Shown here: positions 48,319 to 58,019 of the stretch, one piece after another
Layout: each line of letters begins with the position of its first letter
Numbering within the stretch: position 1 is the stretch's first letter
DNA from: Hofstenia miamia
Lineage: Eukaryota > Xenacoelomorpha > Acoela > Hofsteniidae
Assembly: GCA_900660155.1 (NCBI GenBank)
Contig: CABFPE010000166.1
Span: 952,276-1,016,275, forward strand
Reading direction: 5' to 3'
DNA: 64,000 bases
Notes under the pieces: generated by a model
Database searches by the model: none
Told to the model about the DNA's origin: nothing
What the model saw: the letters and a program-made list of their open reading frames with translations, nothing else
Position numbers and translations under genes: made by a program

Positions 48319-48340
48319 TATATATATATATATATATATG
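48319..48340. repeat. (TA)n flanking the Tc1
   Basis: A TA run continuing from the Tc1 right end. Confidence 0.9.
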
Positions 48341-48544
48341 TTCATAAACGATATTAGAAGACAGGGAAATTGGTATGTGATCTTTATTAAAGAACATCTG
48401 CATGGTTTTCTTTGCATAAAATACTGGACAAATTTTCGAAACTTGTAATTCTTTGTTATATGTTTTTATGTTCTCTTCAGTTGTTCTTCTCGTGTACTTA
48501 TGAATGGTAACTTCCAGTATATATTTGTTTTTTCTTGGTTATTT

Positions 48545-48850
48545 GTAGCATTTAATGGTTGTTTCTTGTTTAAAATTTTCTTTCAATGATCTTACGAATT
48601 AATTTTTGTGGATAGCCATTAGTTTAAGATCTTCTGTGATTTTATCCAAACTTTCTTTTAAACTTTTATAATTAAAGCATGATTCAAATATTCTACAATC
48701 AGAAATATATATTCTTGGATGTGCACCTAAGCTAAAAAAAATTAACATACTAGTAAAACATCGTGAAACTAAGATAGCACAAGCCATATGTATTAAATCA
48801 ACCAAGAAAACCTTAATAAATAAACAAATACATCAATCAAATTTAAACCT
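48545..48850 (-). pseudogene. Penelope-like element fragment joined to an inverted 3' end
   Basis: The minus strand reads NGYPQKLIRKIIERKF (about 48615-48565), a conserved phrase late in Penelope reverse transcriptases, preceded by SLKESLDKITEDLK. Immediately upstream on the minus strand (about 48690-48850) is sequence matching, with divergence, the left inverted arm at 49.2-49.33 kb (both contain CTTAGGTGCA and ATATATTTCTGATTG). It therefore has the same 'inverted 3' end, then RT' design as the next copy. Confidence 0.6.
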
Positions 48851-48892
48851 TTATTAAAGATCAAAAACATTTAATGAAAAAAATTCGGGAAC

Positions 48893-48954
48893 ATTGCTAT
48901 AAATGCTTGAAAATGACAACAATGTTTGTCGAAACATGTCGCCATAAAAGCAAT
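48893..48954 (+). ncRNA. Degenerate type I hammerhead-ribozyme-like motif
   Basis: Helix I candidate: ATTGCTATAAATGC pairs with GCCATAAAAGCAAT (10 of 14). Then TTGAAAAT stands where CUGAUGA is expected. Helix II is GACAA/TTGTC with loop CAATGT. GAAA follows directly, then the two-base-pair helix III with AU loop and cleavage triplet in CATGTC. Minimal type I hammerheads of this form are known from Penelope-like elements. The altered core means it is probably not catalytic. Confidence 0.4.
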
Positions 48955-48964
48955 AAAAGTTTTC

Positions 48965-48966
<2 letters not shown>

Positions 48967-49008
<42 letters not shown>

Positions 49009-49010
49009 GT
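48967..49010. repeat. (TA)n microsatellite
   Basis: A TA run with one GT interruption. Confidence 0.9.
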
Positions 49011-49158
49011 ATTGTTTACAAAGTATGCTTAAACTATTCATTGTAAAAAACAAGAAATATTTTATGTTAATATGTTTCGAGTGTCTCCACTCATTGTAAT
49101 TACAAAATAACTAAAATAATATGGTGATAAATAAAAATTTTATGATATTAAAATTGTA

Positions 49159-50204
49159 ATTTGTATATCTTATACGATAATTAGTTTTAACTTAATTGTT
49201 TATTTAATAGATTCTCCTTAGTTTCTTTTATGAATATAGCTTCTGCAATTTTTTGTATTCTTGGTTTTCACTAAAATAGTAAAGTTCTTCCTCTTAGGTG
49301 CATGTTCATGTAAATATATTTCTGATTGAAGATGACCTCGCATATGCTCTGAAATTCTGTATTCCAATTGCCAATGATCTGTTAAATTTTTTAAATGACA
49401 TTAATCCATCTTTGAAATTTACAGTTGAAAAGGAACAAAATAAAAGATTAAGTTTTCTAGATGTTGAAATTATAAAAACTGAAAACGAATTTGTAACGAA
49501 ATGGTAAAAAAAACCCACAAATACTGGACTTTATATTCCTTTTGCATCACATTGTGAGTTGATACATAAAAATAAATACGATCAAAGCCATCTTAAACCG
49601 AGCATTTCTTAAATGCTCATCATATGAACATCTAATAAATGCATTTGAACAATATCAAACATCTTGTTAAGAAATGGATATCCACAAAAATTGATTAAAT
49701 CGGAAATGGATAGAATATTTCGTAATAAACCACAATCAAGAAAAGATCAATTAGAAGAGAGAATAACTTGGAAAATACCGTATATTACATCAAATTCTGT
49801 AACTACCTTAAAAATAAGATCCAACAATGTAACCAAGAATTAAGTGTCAAGATTATGCCAATATTTCAAACTCTTAAAACATAGCATTTTCTCAAAAACA
49901 AAGATTCTATTCCAACTCCTTTAGTTTCCTCATGCTTATACAATTATAAATGTGATGAATGTGAAAATTCATACATTGGGGAAACGAGAATCGCAATTGG
50001 AATGCAGAATTTCAGAGAATATGTGAGGTCATCTTCAATCAGAAATATATTGCCATGAACATGCACCTAAGAGGAAGAACTTTACTATTTTAATGAAAAC
50101 CAAAAATACAAAAAAATTGCAGAAGCTATATTCATAAAAAAACTAAGGAGAATCTATTAAATAAACAATTAAGTTAAAGACTAAATATCGTATAAGATGT
50201 ACGA
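49159..50204 (+). mobile_element. Penelope-like element fragment with inverted terminal arms
   Basis: The left arm 49159-49371 is an inverted copy of the right arm 49993-50204, about 90% alike by eye. The right arm is the 3' end of the element. Between them, 49372-49520 is an RT C-terminal segment (NDINPSLKFTVEKEQNKRLS then FLDVEIIKTENEF). About 49670-49800 has LLRNGYPQKLIKSEMDRIF and about 49935-49990 has the GIY-YIG start YKCDECENSYIGETR. The RT catalytic core is absent, so this is a truncated, dead insertion with the inverted 3'-end piece that Penelope-like elements often carry. Confidence 0.75.
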
Positions 50205-50209
50205 NTATA

Positions 50210-51040
50210 TATATATATGGGGTTCAGAAAAGAAGTGCGTTTTTTAAAATGTTTGCTTATGTCTTTTAAAACGTAGTATATTTAAACTATTGTAATGATG
50301 CACCTAGGCTTTTAAGCATATTACAATACAATAGACTCTGATAGGAGTAGATTTTAACATACGAGTGTAGAATTATTGAAGGGGTGCTACATGTTCCGGT
50401 GTACATGTACAAGATTCCTAAGAAAAGTTTGTCAAATTTCTTTTTCTCTAATCGTCTGTCTCTCTATTCATCTCTCTCTTTTTCTCGTTTTCCTCCTCCT
50501 CTCTCTCTCTCACTCTTCCCTCCTCTATCTTTCCTCTCATTTTATTCTTTTCTTCTTCGACTTTGAGAGTCATTTTGAAATCATTTTTGTTGTTTCAAAA
50601 TTGCACATCTAAATTTGAAACTGCACGCAGAAATTTGAATGCTTAAAATTTGAACAATTGATGAAGCACTTATCATTATGCTTCAATTATGATGAGGGTA
50701 AATGTATACGAAGTTGTGCACCACCTGATTCACAGCTTCAGGTTTTCGGAAAATGGAGTCCATTATTTTGTCTCTTCTATATTTTATTTCAGTTTCCATG
50801 TAAAAATATATATTGTGAGAAATACTGCCAATTCTAACCATTTTGCAGATTCACATGATAAGTTTCTATATATATATATATTAGGGATATTCCAAAATAA
50901 GATTTGACTTCGTTTTCATTGGGCTGCGCAGCCTAGAGATGACAAATATAATTTTTGCTTACTCTCCAAAGTATTTTCGTTGTAGGTGTTACAAACTTTC
51001 AATTCAATTTTCATAAAACATAGACAGTTAATTATTGTTT
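50210..51040. other. Unassigned; CT-rich tract
   Basis: 50440-50545 is a C/T-rich low-complexity stretch (CTCTCT/TTTCTC). Overlapping frames there are low-complexity by-products. A short (TA)n lies at 50868-50881. Confidence 0.4.
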
Positions 51041-51047
51041 ATGAATT

Positions 51048-51890
51048 TCAAGTGTTCAAATATTCTTTTCGTGTCGTCTTTGAGATCCTGTCCACTATTT
51101 GCTCTCTGATACTGCTCTTCCAAGTTGCTGAGTGACTTGTAGAAGACCAATTGATGCCTTCATCTTTCATTTTTCTGCAAACTATCGCCAGTTGTCTTAT
51201 ACTCAAGCTGCAACGCATCAAATTTGCTGGTAAATTTCTTGGTGATTTTTCCGTGGGATCAGATGAAAAACTGTAGAAAATAGGATCACTTTGATCTTCA
51301 TCAAAATTTTCTTTAACCGTTTGATAATCATTGACTTTAAGGTCTTGTTCATCCAACATTACTACATTTTTCACCTGAACCTGTTCAGAATGTAACAGCA
51401 TCTGCTTTGATGGGTGTATTGAAACTGATCCATCCATTTTTGCTGTGTACCAACTTGTGCTTTAATAGTTAATTGAAAATTGTAAAATTTCTTGTCTTCT
51501 GTTGTCAACCATTTCCAGTCAAATACTTTGTCCAAGTTTGGAAAAGGATTTTCCTTTTCCTTTCGTAGGAGATTTTTGGAAATCATCGTAGTCTGTCAAC
51601 TTTCGTCATATTTCTTTTGTCATAATAATTGGGAAACTAAATGCTGACCACCATTTCTGGCATTCTTTTGTAATTATGTCTAGCCTTTTGGATTTCTTCT
51701 TTTCTTTTAGAATATGAAGTTGTGCTACCACATCTTTAAGTCAAGGCATCTTCATCAAGACCATGAGGTCATTAATTGAATGTACTTGGATTCTTTCTCC
51801 AGTTTTGGGGTAATTTGATTACTTTCATCTTAAGAGAATTTGCCGCATATTTAGATATCCTATGTATAATAATAATGAATAAATCATGTA
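51048..51890 (-). pseudogene. Remnant of an invertebrate repeat-encoded protein of unknown function
   Basis: In minus-strand order: QLHILKEKKKSKRLDIITKE (about 51730), a P-S/T-G-K-G-K-like linker, LDKVFDWKWLTTEDKKFYNF (about 51540-51480), and an acidic stretch. Then comes PRNLPANLMRCSLSIRQLAI near 51225, in an open frame at 51048-51437. This order recalls a multicopy invertebrate protein pattern (helical N-terminus; L-F-D-I; later 'R-x-x-x-S-x-R-x-A'). I do not know its function or name. Upstream parts change frame. Probably transposon-derived. Confidence 0.4.
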
Positions 51891-52023
51891 AAATAACTCT
51901 TTTTATATTTGTTAACAATAAGATGTAGTTGACATGATGGCCATCCTCATCTAATTCAATTAATGAAAAACAAAAAGAATGCTTGCTTTCTATTCATAAA
52001 CATAATAAATTGAATATTTTCAA

Positions 52024-52870
52024 TATATATAAGTAGTAAAGAAAAGCAGGGGAATATATATGCAGCTTTCTCAAAATGATCAGTTTTCAATAACTTTTTA
52101 CACTTTTCTATTGATTTTGATATGAAAAAAGTTGTTTTTTCGAAATTCTGGATTTGGCAGCAAGGCAGTAAAAAAACTACGGCCATACCCGTATAAATAA
52201 TTATTCAATTATACCCCCTTTTTAACTATGTGCCAATATGTTTTCGAGCAATTTTTTGCGTTTTTTAGAAAACCTCTAGAGGTCTTAATAAAAATATCAA
52301 GAATGAATAAAGTTAATCACAATTTGGTTAAAGAGAGAATTAAATCTTTAAATATTGTGAATCAATGTCTGTTTCACATCAGGTCGACAGGTACAGGTCT
52401 CATTAAAAATTTTAGTATNGAATCCTTATTTAAGCTCAAAGAGCATACAAATAATAGGATTTCTTCATTAAAAAGAATGCTCTACCAAAATGGTATTCAC
52501 CTTTCATACTCATCAATGTATTATTTTCTAAATAAATATTTAATATATTGAATGAAATGGTTAAAACACTGAAATTAAAGTGGCTTCAAAAACATTAGGG
52601 ATGTCCGTAAAAGGCAGGTCTTCTTAAAAATGCAAAAAATTGCTCGAAAACATATTGGTACATAGTTGAAATGAGGTTATAATTGAATAATTATTTATAC
52701 GGGTATGGCCGTAGTTTTTTTACTGCCTTGCTGCCAAATCCAGAATTTCGAAAAAACAACTTTTTTCATATCAAAATCAATAGAAAAGTGTAAAAAGTTA
52801 TTGAAAATTGATCATTTTGAGAAAGCTGCATATATTCCCCTCTTTTTCTTTACTACTTATATATATATAT
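52024..52870. mobile_element. Foldback element with about 250-bp inverted arms
   Basis: 52024-52275 and 52620-52870 are inverted copies, roughly 95% alike over the outer 200 bp (shared phrases GGCAGCAAGGCAGTAAAAAA and ACGGCCATACCCGTATAAAT). The 340-bp spacer holds an AT-rich frame of no known family and a single N at 52419. TA-rich sequence flanks both sides. The arms differ by several substitutions and indels, so this is not a simple assembly hairpin. Confidence 0.8.
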
Positions 52871-53107
52871 ATATATGCACTATCACTCAAATTATTAAAT
52901 ATATATGTAATTTGTAAATCGGCTTGATAAAATGCACTTTTCACATTTTTGCATAAACAGACAGACAGATAAACATAATAGGCACCAATTTGCATCTTAT
53001 CAGTAGTGCCAAATGAACTTTCTCAGCAACAGTAACGAATGGGAATTACAGTGTATATAAATGTCCATATTTTATTCTGTTATCTAATATTATTTAGATT
53101 TTTATAA

Positions 53108-54030
53108 TGAGTGACATATTAGAATCAGTTCGACAGATTTTTTTCAATTTAAGTCACAAAAATTACAATCAAATGGAGATTTCTCAGATTATTAACAGAA
53201 GCCAATCTTCAATTAGCCGAATTTTCCAGCAGAGTATATGAAGGCTAACCAAGAAGGAAAATGTGGAAGGAAGAAGTTGCTGGACAACAGAGCATGTAGG
53301 CAGATTGCTTGAATTAGCCTGTGTAACCCATCTTTTACTACAAGACAAGTGGAACAAGAGGCCACAAGTTGATTGAGGCCACAGTTAGCTCAATACAGTT
53401 AAAAGAAGTCTCATCAAAGAAAGAGTTCAAAGCTATGGAAGGCGTAAAACACTGTTACTCACTAAGAACTGAAAAGTGGAACAGAATAAATAGGGCAATG
53501 ACCTTTTATTACTTTCAGGGTGTCATTTTTAGCTATGAGACGGCCATTGAAGTGGGGAATATTAAGTCATCTCATGTGATGCAAAATGTAAGCAGTCAAT
53601 AGATAATGTCAGGGAATTGGGTCCACAGGCATTTCCAACAAAAGTCATGTTTTGGGGCTTCATTTCCTCAAAAGGAACTATGAACAGTGAAAAATACAAG
53701 TACATTATTTAACAACATCTGCTTCCTTTCATTGGTGAAAACAATTACCATTGGATCTTCCAACAAGATAATGCTCCCTGCCAAAAACCTTTGTCAGTGC
53801 TCCAATTCTTTCAAACTTTTGGGATTCATATTTTGGACTGGTCCACATTTAGTCCTGATATAAACTGTATAGAAAATGTGTGTATAGAGCTAAAGTGACT
53901 TGTTCATCAGAAATCATGCTCAATGAAGTTGGAATTGATTGATCTAGTGACAGAAATTTGAGCAAAAAACGAAAAATTCAATTACTTCTGCTGCAAGGTC
54001 ATAGAGTCAATGCCTCGCTAAATTCAAGTG
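53108..54030 (+). mobile_element. Degenerate Tc1-type transposon
   Basis: The transposase starts at ATG 53107 (MSDILESVRQIFFNLSHKNY) with an HTH phrase ISQIINRSQSSISRIF. The middle region holds VMFWGFISSKGTMN (about 53650) and WIFQQDNAPCQKPLSVLQFF (second catalytic Asp, about 53755). LDWSTFSPDINCIENV (about 53838) precedes the third catalytic position. Several stops and frame changes. Terminal inverted repeats not identified, so limits follow the coding match. Confidence 0.8.
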
Positions 54031-54039
54031 CTGAAGCTT

Positions 54040-54595
54040 TGAAGGCAGTTATACTTGTTAAGCAACATTAGTTCCTTTCTATACTCTCTCTAAATTTTTT
54101 GAAAAAGACATTTTTGTCCATTGCTCTGTCAATATTGCAGCTATCAACATGAAATGTTGCAGGCTTCTAAAGCACCGCAAGCTGAAGATTTTAAGCCTTT
54201 TAAAAGCCTGGATATGTCAGAATTGCGCCCTCTAGCAGGAAAATAATTTTTTCCTTTCATTGATGATATTTGGAGAGAGCTCACGCAAAAAATTAGCAAT
54301 AGAATTTGAAAATTAAACGTTTTTTTAAGTTCCCAACATTAGAAGTTTATATAAATTTTTTAATGAGCCTAAATTTTTGAATTTTTATACAATTTAATTT
54401 GAAAAAAAACTTTTTTTGAAAATCAACACAAAAATTTCGCACAGCCATAAATTTTTTTAAGAAAAAATTTATTTGGAAAACCCGGGTGGGTCTTTAGATA
54501 TTATACCTTAACTTTAGCAGGCTATAGCAATAAAAATCTTAAAGATATCACAGCTACATTTGAATTTTTAAGTAGCAAATTTCACTAGAAAAATT
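54040..54595. other. Unassigned AT-rich sequence
   Basis: No supported feature between the Tc1 and the LTR. Confidence 0.35.
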
Positions 54596-54599
54596 TTTT

Positions 54600-55581
54600 C
54601 CTCAAGATGTTTAGCTCTAACATCAATATTATTTGAGTTAGGCTGGCCAGAGCTGGAATTGATTGTGACTCAGAGACAAGGCTCATTGTGTGTAAATGTT
54701 TCAGTGATTGTGTGTTGTAATTCCCTCGAAATTTAGTGTATTGATTGTTCTTGTTATTACCAATAATTGCAATAAATGAGAGTTTGCAACTGTTCTGCAT
54801 TAGCTTATTATTAACCCTACATATAGATAGCCCTACATGTAAATAAATATAGCTATGCCCTGAATACGTAGGCACCTTGTATGTATAATAAAACTTATTA
54901 TGACACCTTAGTAATTGGGATCTAAAAAGGGTTAACCTAAAGGTAGCTATCCAGCTATTTAATGACATGAGTTATAATAGTGAATGAATTGGTTGGAAAG
55001 CTACAACAAAATTAAAACCCCTACATGTTGACTTAACTTAAGAGCACACAATGGAGTAAGTCCATGCCTACCAGATGCAACACATTATGAATAGCTGTAT
55101 GTGCGTCAACTCCAAGAGTTGCTTAAGTTGAAAACTGGGGACCACTGGGTACTACATATCTGCTCAGACATTTAGCTTTTCATTGGCATATACATGTATA
55201 ATCAAACCTGATAATACAAAATAAAAAATCAAGTGAAGTAAATTCATCACCAAATAATTCCATCTTAAGCTATTTATTATCATATTGCATAAACAGTTAA
55301 ACCAGTGTCATGTACCTGTTTGTAGTTCAAATTTGTTTACACTTTGCCAAATCATTCATATGCTGTTGATTATGCAACGTCATCTAATTAGCTTTAGCAA
55401 TTTGGTGCTTTTGATTTTGCCAAACCATTTTGCCAATAAACTTAATATCAAAATTGCACAATAGTTTTTATAAAAATTAAAAGGATAATAATTGTGTTGT
55501 GTATAAAGAATAATTAAATAAATTACTGATAGTTATTAGTTACTTTCTTTGTTATGCTTTGTATCACATGATTATGCCACA
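54600..55581 (-). repeat. 3' LTR of the minus-strand element
   Basis: The minus strand starts TGTGGCATAAT at 55581, the same start as the 58219 LTR. It matches it in order through AATGAAAAGCTAAATG, the GGTCCCCAG region, TTAACCCTTTTTAGATCC and ATAACAAGAACAATCAAT. Similarity fades near 54600, before the expected 3' end, so the last part is lost or too diverged. Confidence 0.75.
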
Positions 55582-55591
55582 CTTCCCCACC
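55582..55591 (-). other. Polypurine tract
   Basis: GGTGGGGAAG on the minus strand sits immediately before the 3' LTR start TGTGG, where plus-strand DNA synthesis is primed in LTR elements. Confidence 0.7.
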
Positions 55592-55599
55592 AGCATAGC

Positions 55600-57390
55600 T
55601 AATTAAGGATTATGACTATCTCTCCATGGATAATTTCATTTGCTCTTTTCACTAGTGAGATTGCCTGAGGCATGTCTCAGTGAACGTCATATACTCTTCC
55701 TGCTTACTGAGTTTCATTATGACTTCTTTTTCTCTTTTTCTGTTGTGACCATTTTCTTGTGTCTTATAAATTTGGGGTCTTTGAGTGTATTCAAGATGGA
55801 ACACATACTTCTTAGTTTGTTTAGTTTCATGTTTAATTCATTGGAATGTTTTTCATATAATCAGAGACCTTTGATTGTTATCAAGATTGTCATGATCACA
55901 CCAATTCAACTTGTGTGTGCTACATTGGGGTGTATTACTGTGTCCAGGAAGAAAAATTCGTAGGTTGATCATAGGGATTTTGATATCAATGCTTTGTTGT
56001 AGAATGCGCTGATGTTTTCTCTAACTTCCTCTTGTGTTATCTCTTCCTGATTGCTTTTTCCCAATCATATCATTGTAATTACCTCTAATCTTCTTGGGAC
56101 ATTGTAGTACTTGTATGTGTTTCTCCATATTTCTCCCCATACTATATTGCTGATACTGGAAAAGAGTATTTTCTGATCTTAGCTATCACTAATCTCTCTT
56201 TCCTTGACATTGGGAGTACGAGTTTGTTCTGGTCTGTTAACACAATCCCTAGTATTCAAATTGATGTTTAAATTCTTACTTTAGGTGCCCTGATTTCCTC
56301 AAATATCATGTTTTTGAAGTTGCTGTTTGAACCCATCTCCTAAGCTCTCCTTATTTCATGTAGTGTTTTCTCAACTGTTTTGTGGTATATTTTGATTGGT
56401 GATTCAATGTCTATTCTTGGCCATCTGTCTTAGATCAGTTGGTCTCCTTTGATTTCACTCTATACATCTGATATTTGCTTTAGATGTTTGGGTGTTTGGT
56501 TCATAATACATTTAAGATATATGTTGCCTACTTCCTCCATGTCACCTCCTGTTTGTGGTATTTCCATGGTTTTTGTTTGATAGTAGAGGTCAATTGCTAT
56601 TTTTGGCTCAACCATAATCCTTTCTGCTTGTGTTATCAGGTTAAGTTTAAGATCTGCTATCTAGTTTCTCTGTGAGTTGCTTTAGAAATTCCAGTATTTG
56701 TTTTGTAGAATTAGCTCTCACTATGATTATCATCTGTACCTTCTGGGCTTTTGCTAGTTTTAGTGATTCCTCTATTGATGTTTGTAGAGTTTTCAACTGT
56801 AACTCATTGTCTTTAATGAAATATATGATTAGTAAATTTTTACTGTCAAGATTCACCTGCTCACATTCTTCAATGATTTTTTCTCTGTGGTTTATTAGTT
56901 TCTGCGTGTCTGATAGTGTGAACTGGTCATTGAATGTGATGTGTACAGGACCTTAAAAGTATGGGCAGCTGAGCTTCTCATTTATGTTTTATTTGTATGA
57001 GATGATTGTATTGCTTGTGGGTCTGTTTGCTTTGTCAATCACTATAGGTATTGCTGATCCATTGCTTTAATTTGCTGTGGTATGCTTCTTTATAAAGCAT
57101 TTTTTTTCTGGAGACAGGTTGTTGTGTGCATTGTATCTCATCTGCCTATTTGCTATGAAGTAGGGGTGTATTTGTTCCTTCCCTATATTGTCACACAGCT
57201 TTCTCAATCTTCTGATCTGGACAATTGACTTGATTGAGATGTGGTTGAGAGCTGCCTGAAGGAGAATGGCTGTGAGATTGTAGTGGGGAATGAGCTTATA
57301 GAGGATTGTTCCAATATATCCATTCAAGAGTCATCACTATATTTTTCAAAATCTCAATTCTTTATTTGATCACAGATCTTGGTACCTCTG
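55600..57390 (-). pseudogene. Unassigned coding-like region after the integrase start
   Basis: Long minus-strand open patches lie at 57327-57067, and at 56856-56647 with SKNLLIIYFIKDNELQLKTL followed by an amphipathic helix and an MIIIVRA strand. No integrase catalytic phrase (D-x-S/G, D-N-G-x-x-F) was recognised where it should be. This may be a highly diverged integrase plus a third ORF, or a foreign segment. Broken. Confidence 0.35.
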
Positions 57391-57399
57391 ACCTTTAGT

Positions 57400-57775
57400 T
57401 GTCAACTTTACTTGTCAATAAAAATTTATTATTGATTCCCTCCACTGTTTTCCTGACTGATATTATTGTGAACTTCACATTGAATGTCATTTTTGTTTGT
57501 ATGATTCCAATTTGTCTGTTTTCATGTATTTTTTTCACAAGTTCTCATTTATAATATTCAGGTATTGCTACCCTCAGTAATTTTCCTTCAACATATAGCA
57601 ATCCATTTTTGTTTACTTTCCATTTACATCTTTGGAAGTAACTTTTAGCAATTTTTCCCAAATGGCTTTTGTCATAAAGTATGTTAGCAACTATCTCTGC
57701 CAAAGTTGCATCTGTTTTCAGTTTGTTGATAATCTCTGCTTCCATTATTTTTTCTTTTATGATGACTATTGGCAT
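57400..57775 (-). pseudogene. Integrase N-terminal region remnant
   Basis: The open patch 57775-57545 contains KWKVNKNGLLYVEGKLLRVA, the W-x-x-x-x-G-L-L-Y-x-x-x-x-L-x-V phrase that precedes the zinc-binding domain of Ty3/Gypsy integrases. LVKKIHENRQIGIIQT follows, like H-x-x-x-x-x-G-x-x-x-T. Confidence 0.6.
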
Positions 57776-58019
57776 TATTGGTTTTACTTTTTGTCAGCAT
57801 TTATTTCAAGTAGCTTTTCATATTTGTTGTGTGGTAAAAATTCAAACATTATCTTTTCTTCTCCATTTAATTTTTCTGTGTCTCACTGGTATTTGGGTAG
57901 ACTGTCCAAAAGTCAGCATTTTTGTGTAGTGTTACTTTGTGGTGTTCTATTGTAAATTTAAATTCATTTAAGTACTCCTTCCACCTGGAGACTATTGAGG
58001 ACTTGTTGTCCAAGAATTT

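Noticed and set aside
50376-50612. Overlapping frames rich in Ser, Leu and Phe
   Set aside because: They come from a CT-rich low-complexity tract in several frames at once.
52024-52870. Foldback as a pure assembly hairpin
   Set aside because: The arms differ by several substitutions and small indels, which a duplicated read end would not show, although the N in the spacer leaves some doubt about spacer length.
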